A stretch of 64,000 bases of DNA. Source: Pseudomonas shirazensis. Its GTDB lineage: Bacteria > Pseudomonadota > Gammaproteobacteria > Pseudomonadales > Pseudomonadaceae. The stretch covers positions 722,001 to 786,000 of the forward strand of contig NZ_JABWRD020000002.1 of the NCBI RefSeq assembly GCF_014268785.2. The letters are read 5' to 3'. A model generated the notes under the pieces. The model did no database searches and had not been told where the DNA came from. It worked only from the letters and a program-made list of their open reading frames with translations. Numbering within the stretch: position 1 is the stretch's first letter; the number at the start of each line of letters is the position of its first letter. The position numbers were made by a program, and so were the translations under genes. This document shows, in pieces, positions 9,252 through 19,134 of this stretch.

Positions 9252-9941
9252 TCAGATCTCGTATTCGAGAATGTCTTCAACGGAACGCACCCCGAGCTTG
9301 TTCTCGACGTGATCACGTACGCGGTCGTAGATAGTTCGGTTGAGCGACAACACTGCGCTGCCGGCGTAGTACTCCGAGGAAGTAATGTTCCACTCCACGC
9401 CAAGCAGATCGGTGTTGGCCTTTGGCGCGGCGGCGTTGACGCAGCTCATCACCAGCACCACTTCGCCGTCCGGCGTCTCCATGCACGCGCCCAGTCCGAC
9501 CATGCCGCTTTGCTTGTTCTTGCGATCGGTGATGAACACCCGCTTCTCGCCTTCGATGGAGCCGAGTTTTTCCATCGCCTTTTTTGCAAGTGTGCCCAAT
9601 GCGTCACCGATAGGTCCGCCCAGCACCGCAGTACCGGCAGCGGCCATAATGCGGAACACCACGGCACCGACGGTGACGGTCACCGAAGATGCGGTTTCCA
9701 GTTCGAAGCTGCGGCGCGCGGCAACAAAGCCGCAATCCTGCATGACCTTCAAAAACTGGTCGTACCAAGCTTTGCTCTGCACTTGCGGGTCATACCGTTT
9801 GTCGGCCACCAGGGTGGCGAAATGGAAGGCATTTTTGACATCGTTGCGGCTTTGCAAGGACATCCCGGCACCGCAGGCGAGCAGCGAATCCTGAACCAGA
9901 ATGGCGGTATTGGAGCTTTGGATGTTGTTGATGTCAGACAT
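9252..9941 (-). CDS. Unrecognised protein with a glycine-rich hydrophobic segment, first member of a three-paralogue block
   Basis: 229 residues, not assigned to a family. The start chosen (MSDINN) has GAGGG about 8 bases upstream; the open frame extends 15 codons further but runs into a hairpin. Residues ~13-75 carry the block's shared plan (SLLACGAGMSLQSRNDV, LVADKR, WYDQFLKVMQDCGFVA). Unlike its two paralogues it has a long hydrophobic, Gly/Ala-rich stretch at ~86-120 (TVGAVVFRIMAAAGTAVLGG then GDALGTL), long enough for a membrane hairpin or a buried glycine-zipper helix pair. The C-terminal part (~130-229) is probably beta-rich. It heads a three-gene transcript downstream of cobJ. Confidence 0.7.
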   Translation of the reverse strand: MSDINNIQSSNTAILVQDSLLACGAGMSLQSRNDVKNAFHFATLVADKRYDPQVQSKAWYDQFLKVMQDCGFVAARRSFELETASSVTVTVGAVVFRIMAAAGTAVLGGPIGDALGTLAKKAMEKLGSIEGEKRVFITDRKNKQSGMVGLGACMETPDGEVVLVMSCVNAAAPKANTDLLGVEWNITSSEYYAGSAVLSLNRTIYDRVRDHVENKLGVRSVEDILEYEI

Positions 9942-9955
9942 GGCGAAAACCCTCA

Positions 9956-9986
9956 GTGGTAGCCCCTGCGATTCAGGGGCTACCAC
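9956..9986 (-). promoter_or_regulatory. Perfect 13-bp inverted repeat directly upstream of a ribosome binding site
   Basis: GTGGTAGCCCCTG and its exact complement enclose a 5-base loop. On the minus strand the stem ends about two bases before the GAGGG ribosome site of the first paralogue gene and 51 bases after the cobJ stop. No T tract follows, so it is either a weak cobJ terminator or a translational/processing element for the downstream block. Confidence 0.6.
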
Positions 9987-10036
9987 CCTATGGGGATACC
10001 ACTAGGCAAACAGCGCTGCAGGATTTCCGCAGGACA

Positions 10037-11743
10037 TCAGCTCCGTGCCGGGTACCAGCGCGGGGTGTAGACCCAGGTGCCACCGTCAGCACGCGGTAAC
10101 GTGCAGGTTGTAGAAGACCCGACCAACACCATGGTGCGCATGTCGACCATTTCTGGCAGCAGTTCGGCCAGTGTGACTACGCGCAGCGTCTGCCCTGGCC
10201 TACCAATATCGCGACCAAGGACTACCGGCGTGGCGCCTGAGCGATGACGGCGCACGACGTCCAGCGCTACACCCAATTGCCAGGGTCTGGCTTTCGAAAT
10301 CGGGTTATAGAACGCCAGCACCAGATCAGCCTGGGCGGCAAGGTCCAGGCGTGTCTCGATGATCGACCAGGGTTTGAGGTTGTCCGACAGCGACATCACG
10401 CAGAAGTCATGCCCCAGCGGCGCGCCAGCCTGAGCAGCGGTAGCCAACGATGCCGATACGCCAGGGAGGATCTGCAGATCGACCTGATGCCAGGCCGGGT
10501 CGGTCGACTCGTGCAAGGCCTCGAGCACGGCGGCTGCCATGGCGAACACGCCGGGATCACCCGACGACACCACCACGACCGAACGGCCCTGTGCGGCCAG
10601 CTCAAAGGCATGCCGGGCGCGCTGCATTTCTTCGCGGTTGTCGGTGTTGTGCAGCACCTGATCCGGGCGGAACGGGCCAGCCATACGCACGTAGGTTTCG
10701 TAACCGAGCACATCCTCGGCCAGGCTCAGTTCGCGCTTGACTGCAGGCACCATCAGTTCGGCCGCGCCGGGGCCGAGGCCGATCACTGCCAGCCGGCCAC
10801 GACCGCGACCGACCTGAGCAGGGTCGATGGGCGCGCTGGCAACTGCCACCAACAACCCCGAGTGTTCACTCAAGCGGGCGCCAGGCACGCTCTGTTCGAC
10901 CATCTCGGCCAGGCTCACTGCCGACGCGGCAAAGCGCAGTGCGACACCGAGTTGCTGCGCCGCCTGGTGCAGACCCGGCAGGGCCATGTGCTGGTCACTG
11001 GCAAGCAGGCACGCCAGCGCTGGCTCGGCAATATTGGCCTCGCGCAGAGCCGCGCGCACGTGTTCGGCAAGCTCGGCAGACTCGGCACTGACGGCGACCA
11101 GCACCGAACGTGGATGGATCAGCAGTTCGTCACGGCTGGCGGGGCGCGCTTCGCAGCCCACGTGAATGGTTCGTTGCGCTGCCGCATCGGCGGGCAGTTG
11201 CGCCTGCGCAAGCCACGGCGCATCACCCTCGATACGCACGCTCTGACCGGCCAGCAGGTCGGAGACAAAGCGCTTGCCCTGCTCCAGGTCTGCCAAGGCA
11301 TAGCCAACCGGCGGATTGAGCAGGCAGGTGCCAAAACGCAGTTCACCACTCGTGGTGATCGCGGCAGCGACCGACAACGCCGCGCCGATCTCGCGCGCCA
11401 TCACGTTGACCCCGCCGAGGCCGCCGAGCAACGGCACTACGGCACTGCCATCTTCCGCAACCACCAGTACCGGAGGCTCGACATCCTTGTCGCTCAGCAC
11501 GCTGGCCAGGCTGCGGATGACGATGCCGGCAGCACACAGGGCAATGATCGGCGTGTCTTGCAGATACAGCTCGCGCAAGGTGCTGCCAAATGATTCATAG
11601 CCACTGTCGGCGCCCGCGACCCGGCCATTCAGGCCATGGATGCTGGCCTCGGGATACAGTTGCTGGAGGCGCTGCGCAGTAGCCAGGCTGGCCTGGCCGA
11701 GGATGATGATGGCCGGCGCTTTGCGTAGGTTCAGCCCTGCCAT
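10037..11743 (-). CDS. cobJ: Precorrin-3B C17-methyltransferase with an N-terminal CbiG/CobE-type domain
   Basis: SAM-dependent corrin ring-contraction methylase of aerobic-type B12 synthesis. It has 568 residues, about twice a stand-alone CobJ (~250). Residues ~1-310 match a CbiG/CobE-like region ([28 protein letters not shown], and a CobE-like part around ACLLAS). The C-terminal ~250 residues are the tetrapyrrole methylase ([49 protein letters not shown]). Such fusions are common in pseudomonads. It overlaps cobI by 13 bases and is the last cob gene of the minus-strand operon. Confidence 0.93.
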   Translation of the reverse strand: MAGLNLRKAPAIIILGQASLATAQRLQQLYPEASIHGLNGRVAGADSGYESFGSTLRELYLQDTPIIALCAAGIVIRSLASVLSDKDVEPPVLVVAEDGSAVVPLLGGLGGVNVMAREIGAALSVAAAITTSGELRFGTCLLNPPVGYALADLEQGKRFVSDLLAGQSVRIEGDAPWLAQAQLPADAAAQRTIHVGCEARPASRDELLIHPRSVLVAVSAESAELAEHVRAALREANIAEPALACLLASDQHMALPGLHQAAQQLGVALRFAASAVSLAEMVEQSVPGARLSEHSGLLVAVASAPIDPAQVGRGRGRLAVIGLGPGAAELMVPAVKRELSLAEDVLGYETYVRMAGPFRPDQVLHNTDNREEMQRARHAFELAAQGRSVVVVSSGDPGVFAMAAAVLEALHESTDPAWHQVDLQILPGVSASLATAAQAGAPLGHDFCVMSLSDNLKPWSIIETRLDLAAQADLVLAFYNPISKARPWQLGVALDVVRRHRSGATPVVLGRDIGRPGQTLRVVTLAELLPEMVDMRTMVLVGSSTTCTLPRADGGTWVYTPRWYPARS

Positions 11744-12465
11744 TTTTCACCCGGCACGATGATCAGCGAAAAGTAGGGCGAAGACTGCGGATCGACCGCG
11801 TCCAGCGCAACGATCTTCTGGTTGGCCATGGTCGCGCGCTCGACGTACAGCGCACGCTGATCCAACCCCAGCTCAGCCAGCACCTGGCGCACCTTGGGGA
11901 AGTTACGCCCAAGCTTCATGATCACCGCCGCATCGGCGTCGGCCAGCCGCCGCTTGAGCTCTTCGGCAGGCAACACACCGGACAATACGGTCAGGGTCTG
12001 GTTGCGGTAGACCAGCGGCGCGCCAAGCACCGAGGCGCCGCCAAGCATCGAGCAGACACCGGGGATCACCTCGGCCTCGAAGCGCTGCGCCAGCCGATCG
12101 TGCAGGTACATGTACGAGCCGTAGAAGAACGGGTCGCCTTCACAGATAACTGCCACATCGCGGCCGGCATCCAGATGCGCAGCCACCTGCTCGGCCGCTT
12201 CATCGTAGAAATCGCTGATCACCTGCTCGTACGACAGCGGCGCCGGCAGCGCCTCGGTAGTCACTGGGTAGACCAAGGGCAGCAAGGTCTGCTGCGCCTG
12301 CAGGTGTGCCTCGATGATGCCGAAGGCATTGCCGCGTTTGCCCTTGGCGACGAAGTAAGCCACCACCGGCGCCTCGCGCAGCAGGCGCAGCGCCTTGACC
12401 GTGATCAGCTCCGGGTCGCCGGGGCCAACGCCAAGGCCGAACAGTCGTCCGCGTGGGTTCATCAT
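11731..12465 (-). CDS. cobI: Precorrin-2 C20-methyltransferase
   Basis: Tetrapyrrole methylase that adds the C20 methyl group to precorrin-2. It has 244 residues, the family length. Motifs: [47 protein letters not shown]. It overlaps cobH by 4 bases (ATGA) and cobJ by 13, showing tight translational coupling. Confidence 0.95.
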   Translation of the reverse strand: MMNPRGRLFGLGVGPGDPELITVKALRLLREAPVVAYFVAKGKRGNAFGIIEAHLQAQQTLLPLVYPVTTEALPAPLSYEQVISDFYDEAAEQVAAHLDAGRDVAVICEGDPFFYGSYMYLHDRLAQRFEAEVIPGVCSMLGGASVLGAPLVYRNQTLTVLSGVLPAEELKRRLADADAAVIMKLGRNFPKVRQVLAELGLDQRALYVERATMANQKIVALDAVDPQSSPYFSLIIVPGEKWQG

Positions 12466-13091
12466 TCCACCTCCGTGGCCAGCGAGTTGACTGCGGCGGC
12501 GGCCATTGCGCTGCCGCCGAGGCGGCCCTGCATGATCACGAACGGCACGCCGCGGCTGTCGGCAGCCAGCATCGCCTTGGACTCGGCAGCGCCGACGAAG
12601 CCTACCGGGAAGCCAAGAATCAGCGCTGGTTTCGGGGCACCCGCGTCGATCATCTCAAGCAGGTAGAACAGCGCCGTCGGTGCGTTACCGATGACCACCA
12701 CGCTGCCTTCCAGGTGCTCGCGCCACAGCTCCAGCGCGACTGCCGAGCGAGTATTGCCCTGCTCTTTGGCCATCGCCGGCACGCGCGGGTCGCGCAGGGT
12801 GCAGATCACCGGGTTGTTGGCCGGCAGCCTGGCGCGGGTGATGCCCTCGGCAACCATGTGCGCGTCACACAGAATCGGCGCGCCCTTGGCCAGGGCTTCG
12901 CGCCCGGCAGTGCCGGCGCCCGCGGAAAACTGCAGACCATCGATCGCCTCGACCATGCCGCAGGCGTGAATCACCCGCACCGCGAGCTTTTCCAGATCAG
13001 CCGGGATCCGCTCCAGGCGGGCCTCCTCGCGGATGATCCGGAAGGAATTGCGATAGATCTCCTGACCATCGCGAATGTAGTCAATCATCAA
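12462..13091 (-). CDS. cobH: Precorrin-8X methylmutase
   Basis: Moves the C11 methyl group to C12 to form hydrogenobyrinate. It has 209 residues, typical. The catalytic His lies in VIHACGMVE (His42), and the substrate-pocket stretch [14 protein letters not shown] is present. It overlaps cobG by 11 bases and cobI by 4. Confidence 0.95.
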   Translation of the reverse strand: MMIDYIRDGQEIYRNSFRIIREEARLERIPADLEKLAVRVIHACGMVEAIDGLQFSAGAGTAGREALAKGAPILCDAHMVAEGITRARLPANNPVICTLRDPRVPAMAKEQGNTRSAVALELWREHLEGSVVVIGNAPTALFYLLEMIDAGAPKPALILGFPVGFVGAAESKAMLAADSRGVPFVIMQGRLGGSAMAAAAVNSLATEVE

Positions 13092-14412
13092 GGTGCTCCG
13101 TGGGCAGGTCGAGCATGGCGCCTGCTGCTTTCAAGGTAAGGTCGGTTGCGCGCAGGGCACCAAAGCCGGGCTGCTGCGCGTCACGCAAATAAAGGTCGTA
13201 GCGGCCCGGCGAACGGGCCAGCAAGGTCGCCGGGGCGACATGGGCCACAGCGCAGGAGCGCGGACAGCCGCTGAGGTGCACGCTGGCCGGTGCGCCGGGC
13301 GCAATCAGCGCGGCGAGCTGGACGGCATCGGCCTTGGTCTCGGCCAGTGCCTTGGCACAACCGCTGGCGCCGCTGCAGGCGGTCACTCGTGCCAGTGGCT
13401 CGCGGCTGGAGCAGACCAGGCCGAGCGCCTGCAACTGGGCCTGGGCGGCCTGCAATTGACTTGTTGCGATGCTGCTCAACACCAGGCTCTGCCAAGGACT
13501 CAAGTGCAATTCACCGTCACCACAAACGCGCGCTACCTGGGCGGCGCCACGCAGCATCGCCGGGGTCAAGCGACCCAGCGGTGGGGCAACGCCAAGCGCA
13601 GTGCCCTGGGCTTGCGCCAACGGCCCGAGCCAGTTAGTACAGGCCTTGGCCCGCCGCCATTGGAGCACTGGCGGGTCGCGCCGCAGCTCGATGCCGAGGC
13701 CTTCGACGAAATGCTCGACCGGGCAGGTCTGCAGCAACTGGCGCATACGCGACTGCTCAGAGCTGGCTAAATGGAGAAAACGCTCCAGCACCGCCCGGGT
13801 CAGCGCCAGCCCAGCGGCCAACGGCACCGCGCCCAGCGGCTGATCGGTGCCTGGGCAACCGGCCAGCCCGAAGGCCAGCCAGGTCTGCTGCTCCAGTTGC
13901 AGCGGCGACAGCCACAGGTCATGCGGGTGTTCGAGCATGGCCAGGTGCTCAGCGCCATCCAACTGCACGGCAAACTTGGCCGAAAGTTGATGCAGATGCG
14001 GCGTGCTTTCGAGCATCTCGAGGATCTGCCCGGCCAGCGGCCGGGTATCCAGCAGCATGGCCGGGTCGCGCCCGGCCAGCGGGCTCAGCATCAGGTTGCG
14101 GACATCGTCGCCAGCCGCCTGGTGCGGGCCAAGGCCAGCCGCCAGCAAATGCTCGATCAGGGCCGCATGCTGCACGCCCACCCCGCGAATCTGCAGATTG
14201 CCGCGGTTGGTCGCCTCGATCACACCGCCGGCAAAGCGCTCGGCAGCCTCGGCCACAGCGTCGGCCTGATCGGCCAGCAGCAGGCCACCCGGCAGCTTGA
14301 TCCGGCAGATGCCGCCATCGCGGGCGGCGACGATGCGCCACAACCCCGGGCAGGCCGAGGGGCGGGGCGAAACGGCAGGGTCTAGGGGCGGGTTCAAGAA
14401 GGCATCCGGCAA
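13081..14412 (-). CDS. cobG: Precorrin-3B synthase
   Basis: Oxygen-dependent enzyme, related to nitrite/sulfite reductases, that hydroxylates precorrin-3A; it marks the aerobic pathway. It has 443 residues. Iron-sulfur ligand Cys residues are seen as CSGASGC (Cx5C) and GCPRSC (Cx3C) about 35 residues apart. Ferredoxin-like half-domain motifs include GGICRIKLPGG. It is the first gene of the minus-strand cob operon, divergent from cobL across 131 bases in which I found no cobalamin riboswitch. Confidence 0.94.
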   Translation of the reverse strand: MPDAFLNPPLDPAVSPRPSACPGLWRIVAARDGGICRIKLPGGLLLADQADAVAEAAERFAGGVIEATNRGNLQIRGVGVQHAALIEHLLAAGLGPHQAAGDDVRNLMLSPLAGRDPAMLLDTRPLAGQILEMLESTPHLHQLSAKFAVQLDGAEHLAMLEHPHDLWLSPLQLEQQTWLAFGLAGCPGTDQPLGAVPLAAGLALTRAVLERFLHLASSEQSRMRQLLQTCPVEHFVEGLGIELRRDPPVLQWRRAKACTNWLGPLAQAQGTALGVAPPLGRLTPAMLRGAAQVARVCGDGELHLSPWQSLVLSSIATSQLQAAQAQLQALGLVCSSREPLARVTACSGASGCAKALAETKADAVQLAALIAPGAPASVHLSGCPRSCAVAHVAPATLLARSPGRYDLYLRDAQQPGFGALRATDLTLKAAGAMLDLPTEHLDD

Positions 14413-14543
14413 TCGTCAAAGTGCGCTTGAGTGTAGAAGGCGCGGTATTATGCCTGCTTTGCTCGACGGCATGAAAAACCGGCGGTCGAAGATCGTGTGA
14501 ATTTGCGGCCGTTGTGGCCCACTCAAGCTTGATGAGGAAGCAG

Positions 14544-15755
14544 ATGGCCCCCTGGCTGACAGTTGTAGGTATCGGTGAAGACGGTTTCAGCGGCCTGGGC
14601 AAACCTGCCCGGCGTGCCCTGCTGGCGGCTTCGCGGATCTTCGGTAGCCCGCGCCAGCTGGCGCTGTTGCCGCACTGTGTCAGCGCCGAGCAACTGCCCT
14701 GGTCGAGCCCGTTCAGCCTGGAACCGGTGCTGGCGCTGCGCGGCGAGCCGGTATGCGTACTGGCCAGCGGCGACCCGATGTTCTTCGGCGTCGGCGCCAG
14801 CCTGGCGCGGCAGGTGCCAGCCGAGCAGTTGCAGGTTCTGTCGGCGCCATCGTCCTGCGCCCTGGCCGCTGCGCGCCTGGGCTGGCCATTGCAGGAGGTG
14901 CAGATCGTGTCGCTGGTCGCCCGCCCGCTGGCCGCACTCAACGCCTACTGCTACACCGGCTTGCGCCTGCTGGTGCTGAGCAACGATGGCGACAGCCCGG
15001 CACAGATCGCTGCGCTGCTGCGCGACAAAGGCTTCGGCCCGAGCCGCTTGCAGGTGTTCGAGCACCTTGGAGGGCCGCAGGAACGTCATGTGCAAGGCAC
15101 GGCCGAAGACTGGCCACACGGTCAGCTGGCTGCGTTGAATGTGGTCGCCATCGAATGCCAGGCTGCAGCGGACACACCGCGCTTGTCACCTGCTGCCGGC
15201 TTACCGGACTCGGCCTTCGAACACGACGGCCAGCTGACCAAGCGCGATGTTCGCGCGATCACCCTCGCCCGCCTGGCACCGCAACCCGGCGCGCTGTTGT
15301 GGGATGTCGGCGCTGGGTGTGGCTCGATCGGCATCGAGTGGATGCGCGCCCACCCCAGCTGCCGCACCCTGGCGATCGAAGCCGATGCAGGCCGGCAAGC
15401 GTTGATCGAGCACAACCGCGACGCGCTTGGCGTGCCGGGGCTGCGCCTGATCCGCGGCAAGGCCCCGCAGGCGCTGGCCGAACTGGAGCGGCCCGACGCG
15501 ATCTTCATTGGTGGCGGCGTCACCGGCGAAGGCATGCTCGCCCTGTGCTGGGAGCGCCTGCGCCCCGGTGGCCGGCTGGTAGCCAATGCCGTCACCCTGC
15601 AAAGCGAAATGGCCCTTGCCCAGTTTCGCGAAGCGCACGGCGGCGAGCTGACCCGCATCCACATTGCCCACACGCAACCGCTGGGCAACTTCGACACCTG
15701 GCGCCAGGCCTTGCCGATCACCTTGCTCGACGTAGTGAAAGCCCTGGATGCGTGA
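14544..15755 (+). CDS. cobL: Precorrin-6Y C5,15-methyltransferase (decarboxylating)
   Basis: Fusion of a CbiE-type methylase (residues ~1-205: [39 protein letters not shown]) with a CbiT-type Rossmann methyltransferase (~210-403: [42 protein letters not shown]). It has 403 residues. The ATG before APWLTVV was chosen because GAGGAAG sits 5 bases upstream; a GTG ten codons earlier is in frame but has no ribosome site. It overlaps cbiD by 8 bases. Confidence 0.94.
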   Translation: MAPWLTVVGIGEDGFSGLGKPARRALLAASRIFGSPRQLALLPHCVSAEQLPWSSPFSLEPVLALRGEPVCVLASGDPMFFGVGASLARQVPAEQLQVLSAPSSCALAAARLGWPLQEVQIVSLVARPLAALNAYCYTGLRLLVLSNDGDSPAQIAALLRDKGFGPSRLQVFEHLGGPQERHVQGTAEDWPHGQLAALNVVAIECQAAADTPRLSPAAGLPDSAFEHDGQLTKRDVRAITLARLAPQPGALLWDVGAGCGSIGIEWMRAHPSCRTLAIEADAGRQALIEHNRDALGVPGLRLIRGKAPQALAELERPDAIFIGGGVTGEGMLALCWERLRPGGRLVANAVTLQSEMALAQFREAHGGELTRIHIAHTQPLGNFDTWRQALPITLLDVVKALDA

Positions 15756-16842
15756 GGAAACCCGCGAACAACCCGCGCCCCTACGCAGCGGCCTGACCAC
15801 CGGCAGCTGCGCCACGGCAACCAGCCTCGCCGCCGCACGTCTGCTGCTGAGCGGTGTCGACGCCGACGCGGTGCACATCACCCTGCCCAAGGGCAAGGTG
15901 GTGCAGATGCGCCTGGAGTTCTGCAGGCGTAACGGCGACTGCGCCGAGGCCGGCACCTTGAAGGACGCCGGCGACGACCCCGACGTGACACACGGCGCCC
16001 TGCTCTACAGCCAGGTGCGCCTGCTCGCCACGCCCGGCGTACGTTTTGTCGCGGGTGTCGGTGTCGGCACCGTAACCCGGCCCGGACTGGTGCTGGCGGT
16101 CGGCGAGCCGGCCATCAACCCGGTACCGCGACGGATGATCAGCGAGCACCTGCAGCAACTGGCCAACGACTGTGGCTACAGCGGCGGTTTCGAGGTCACG
16201 GTGAACGTGCGTGACGGTGATCAGTTGGCCCTGAAAACCATGAACCCACGCCTGGGCATTCTCGGCGGTCTGTCGATTCTCGGCACCAGTGGTATCGTCC
16301 GGCCGTTCTCCTGCGCGGCCTACATCGCCTCGATCCAGCAAGGCATCGATGTCGCCCACAGCAACGGCTACACGCATGTCGCTGCCTGCACCGGCAATGC
16401 CAGCGAAGACACCATGCGCCGGGTCTACAACCTGCCGGAAATCGCCCTGATCGAGATGGGCGACTTTGTCGGTGCGGTGCTCAAGCACCTGCGCAAGGTG
16501 CCGATGGCGCGCCTGAGCCTGTGCGGCGGTTTCGGCAAGATCAGCAAGCTGGCTGCAGGCAACATGGACCTGCACAGCCGTCATTCCAGTATCGACCTGC
16601 CGCAGTTGGCCGGTTGGGCTCAAGCGCTGGGCGCCGATCAGTCGCTGCAGCAGGCGATCATCACCGCCAATACCAGCCAGCAGGCGCTGGCCCTGGCGCA
16701 TGCAGCAGGCATCGCGCTGGGCGACGCAGTGTGTGCCCATGCCCGCGCCTTTGCCTGCAGCGTGGTGCCGGCGCAGGTGCAGGTCGAGGTGTTTGCCATC
16801 GACCGCCAGGGCGGCATCGTCGGCCGGGCGGGTGTGCAATGA
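15748..16842 (+). CDS. cbiD: Cobalt-precorrin-5B C1-methyltransferase
   Basis: Methylates C1 of the corrin precursor. It has 364 residues. N-terminal [19 protein letters not shown] is the family signature, with [12 protein letters not shown] and [15 protein letters not shown] further on. CbiD is the anaerobic-pathway counterpart of CobF, so its place beside oxygen-dependent cobG shows the hybrid set usual for pseudomonads. It overlaps cobL (8 bases) and cobK (4 bases). Confidence 0.94.
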   Translation: MREETREQPAPLRSGLTTGSCATATSLAAARLLLSGVDADAVHITLPKGKVVQMRLEFCRRNGDCAEAGTLKDAGDDPDVTHGALLYSQVRLLATPGVRFVAGVGVGTVTRPGLVLAVGEPAINPVPRRMISEHLQQLANDCGYSGGFEVTVNVRDGDQLALKTMNPRLGILGGLSILGTSGIVRPFSCAAYIASIQQGIDVAHSNGYTHVAACTGNASEDTMRRVYNLPEIALIEMGDFVGAVLKHLRKVPMARLSLCGGFGKISKLAAGNMDLHSRHSSIDLPQLAGWAQALGADQSLQQAIITANTSQQALALAHAAGIALGDAVCAHARAFACSVVPAQVQVEVFAIDRQGGIVGRAGVQ

Positions 16843-17558
16843 GCGAGCGGATTCTGCTGCTTGGCGGTGTTACCGAAGCCTTGGCCATTGCCCGGCGGCT
16901 GGGCCCGCAGCATGTCTACAGTCTGGCCGGCGTCGGCCGCGTGCCGCAAGATCTGCCCTGCCGGCTACGGGTCGGCGGCTATGGTGGCGCCGAGGGCCTG
17001 GCGCAGTACCTGCGCGAAGCCGGCATCAGCTTGCTGATCGACGCGACCCATCCCTACGCGGCGCAAATCAGCGCCAATGCCGCGCAGGCTGCGCGCAGTG
17101 CCGGTGTGGCCTGCTGGGCACTGCGCCGCCCGGCCTGGCAGCCCCAGCCGGGAGATGACTGGCGTGAGGTGGCGGACTGGGCCGAGCTGGTCACGGCCCT
17201 CTCGCCGTTTGCCCGGCCACTGTTCACGCTGGGCCGCGAGCCCCTGGCGCATCTGCACGAAATACCCGAGCAGCAGTTCTGGACCTTGCGTGCCCTCGAT
17301 AGCTACCCGGGCAATGACCGCTGCGAAGTCATCGCCGCCCGCGGGCCGTTCGCCCTGGCGGATGAGCACGCATTGTTCGCCCGCCGCCAGATCGACGTGC
17401 TGATCAGCAAGAACAGCGGCAGCGTCGCCACCGAGCCCAAGCTTGAGGTCGCCCGCGAGCTGGGCATACCGGTGCTGGTGCTCAAGCGCCCACTACTACC
17501 GACAGTGGATCGTGAATTTGCTCAGGTAGACACCTTGCTGGCCGCGCTGGGGCTTTGA
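16839..17558 (+). CDS. cobK: Precorrin-6A reductase
   Basis: NADPH-dependent reductase converting precorrin-6A to precorrin-6B. It has 239 residues. It starts [18 protein letters not shown] (nucleotide-binding Gly-rich turn), followed by [17 protein letters not shown] and, near the end, [21 protein letters not shown]. The start is set by the ATGA overlap with cbiD; the longer open frame upstream is only the cbiD gene in another frame. Confidence 0.94.
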   Translation: MSERILLLGGVTEALAIARRLGPQHVYSLAGVGRVPQDLPCRLRVGGYGGAEGLAQYLREAGISLLIDATHPYAAQISANAAQAARSAGVACWALRRPAWQPQPGDDWREVADWAELVTALSPFARPLFTLGREPLAHLHEIPEQQFWTLRALDSYPGNDRCEVIAARGPFALADEHALFARRQIDVLISKNSGSVATEPKLEVARELGIPVLVLKRPLLPTVDREFAQVDTLLAALGL

Positions 17559-17685
17559 TCGCGCTGCTGGCGCCAGCGGGCGGACTGGTAGAGAAATTTC
17601 CTGCACAGCTTTAGGAACCGGCTTAATGGCCGCCATCCGGCCATCTGCCGTAAACTGCGCATTCCCCTCCTGGAAGGCCACCCAT

Positions 17686-18123
17686 ATGGAAATGCAATGG
17701 TGGATCTGGCTCGTCTTCGGCGTTGCCCTGATCCTGCTTGAACTGGTCCTGCCCACGTTCTTCATTCTCTGGTTCGGCATCGGCGCCGTGCTGGTGGCGC
17801 TGATCGCCCTGATCGCACCCAGCCTGCAACTGGACAGCCAGGTGGTGCTGTGGGTGCTGTTCTCGTCGGCCACTACCCTGCTCTGGTTCAAGCTGTTTCG
17901 CCGAAAAAAACCCGACGTGCGCTGGACTGCCGACAGCGTGATCGGCGAGGTCGGCCTGCTTACCGTGGCCGTCTCGGAGTTTCAGAAGGGCCGGGTGCGC
18001 TTCCAGAAGCCGATCCTCGGCAACGAGGAATGGGTGTGCATCGCCGACAGTGACATCGCCGCCGGCGAGCGCGTGCGCCTGACCGCCATCGAAGGCAACA
18101 CCGCCCGGATCACCCGGGCCTGA
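17686..18123 (+). CDS. NfeD-like membrane protein
   Basis: Small inner-membrane protein of the NfeD family, usually paired with a band-7/SPFH protein. It has 145 residues: two or three hydrophobic segments (IWLVFGVALILLELVLPTFF, then a second to ~70) and a C-terminal OB-fold-like domain (VRFQKPILGNEEWVC, ARITRA). GGAAGG lies 8 bases before the chosen ATG. It is followed 25 bases later by the band-7 gene. Function is membrane quality control by association only. Confidence 0.88.
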   Translation: MEMQWWIWLVFGVALILLELVLPTFFILWFGIGAVLVALIALIAPSLQLDSQVVLWVLFSSATTLLWFKLFRRKKPDVRWTADSVIGEVGLLTVAVSEFQKGRVRFQKPILGNEEWVCIADSDIAAGERVRLTAIEGNTARITRA

Positions 18124-18148
18124 ATCCGTACTTAAAGGACGCTGCACC

Positions 18149-19000
18149 ATGACCAGCCTAATCGTCGTCGCCTGCCTGGCACTGTTTGTTCTGATCACCG
18201 TATTCAAAGGGGTGCGCATCGTGCCCCAGGGCGAAGAGTGGATCGTCGAGCGCCTGGGCCGCTACCACAGCACGCTCAAGCCCGGCCTGAACATCCTCAT
18301 CCCGTACATGGACGTGGTTGCCTATCGCCTGCCGACCAAAGACATCATCCTTGATGTCCAGCAACAGGAAATCATCACCAAGGACAACGCCGTCATCGTC
18401 GCCAACGCACTGTGTTTCGCCAAGGTGATCGACCCGCAGAAGGCCTCCTACGGCGTGCAGAACTTCTCGTTTGCCGTAACCAGCCTGACCATGACCTCGC
18501 TGCGGGCGATCGTCGGTGCCATGGACCTCGACGAAGCGCTGTCCAGCCGCGAGCAGATCAAGGCGCGCCTGCGCGAAGCGATGTCCGAGCAAACCGAAGA
18601 CTGGGGCGTGACCGTGCGCTCGGTAGAAATCCAGGACATCAAGCCGTCGCCGAACATGCAGCTGGCGATGGAACGTCAGGCCGCCGCAGAGCGTGAGCGT
18701 AAAGCCGACGTGACCCGCGCCGAGGGTGCCAAGCAAGCGGCCGTACTGGAAGCCGAAGCGCGCCTGCAGTCGGCTCGGCTCGACGCAGAAGCGCAGATCA
18801 ACCTGGCCGAAGCCTCGGCCCGAGCGATTACCCTGGTGCGCGAGGCGGTCGGCAGCGAGACCACTCCGGCCATGTACCTGCTTGGCGAGCGTTACATCGG
18901 TGCGATGGAAACCCTCGCTGCGAGCAACAATTCCAAGATCGTGGTGTTACCGGCCGACCTGCAAGAAACAGTGCGCGGGCTGCTCGGGCGCAAGGCCTGA
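18149..19000 (+). CDS. SPFH/band-7 family protein (QmcA/stomatin-like)
   Basis: Membrane-anchored stomatin/prohibitin homologue of 283 residues. One N-terminal TM helix (residues ~3-20) is followed by the band-7 domain (RIVPQGEEWIVERLGRYH, LRAIVGAMDLDEALSSRE, WGVTVRSVEIQDI) and an Ala/Glu/Arg-rich coiled coil (~175-240). It probably forms oligomeric rings at the inner membrane with the NfeD partner encoded just upstream. Confidence 0.92.
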   Translation: MTSLIVVACLALFVLITVFKGVRIVPQGEEWIVERLGRYHSTLKPGLNILIPYMDVVAYRLPTKDIILDVQQQEIITKDNAVIVANALCFAKVIDPQKASYGVQNFSFAVTSLTMTSLRAIVGAMDLDEALSSREQIKARLREAMSEQTEDWGVTVRSVEIQDIKPSPNMQLAMERQAAAERERKADVTRAEGAKQAAVLEAEARLQSARLDAEAQINLAEASARAITLVREAVGSETTPAMYLLGERYIGAMETLAASNNSKIVVLPADLQETVRGLLGRKA

Positions 19001-19086
19001 TACACCGCCGCCCCGCTTAGGTCAGGGCTGGGCGGCCATTGCACAGGCGCAGCTGCGGCACTTCACCGCACCGGGGTATTTTTACC

Positions 19087-19092
19087 TATACT
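19087..19092 (+). promoter_or_regulatory. Possible -10 box of the copper locus
   Basis: TATACT lies 42 bases before the first gene of the copper block. No convincing -35 hexamer is seen at 16-18 bases, so an activator may be needed. No CueR-type dyad was found. Confidence 0.3.
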
Positions 19093-19134
19093 GCGCCTTA
19101 CAATGGCCACCACGATTCCTGACCGGATCTCTCC

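Noticed and set aside
14413..14543. Cobalamin riboswitch in the divergent cob promoter region
   Set aside because: No B12-box-like sequence was seen and 131 bases shared by two promoters is short for the aptamer; a covariance search would decide.
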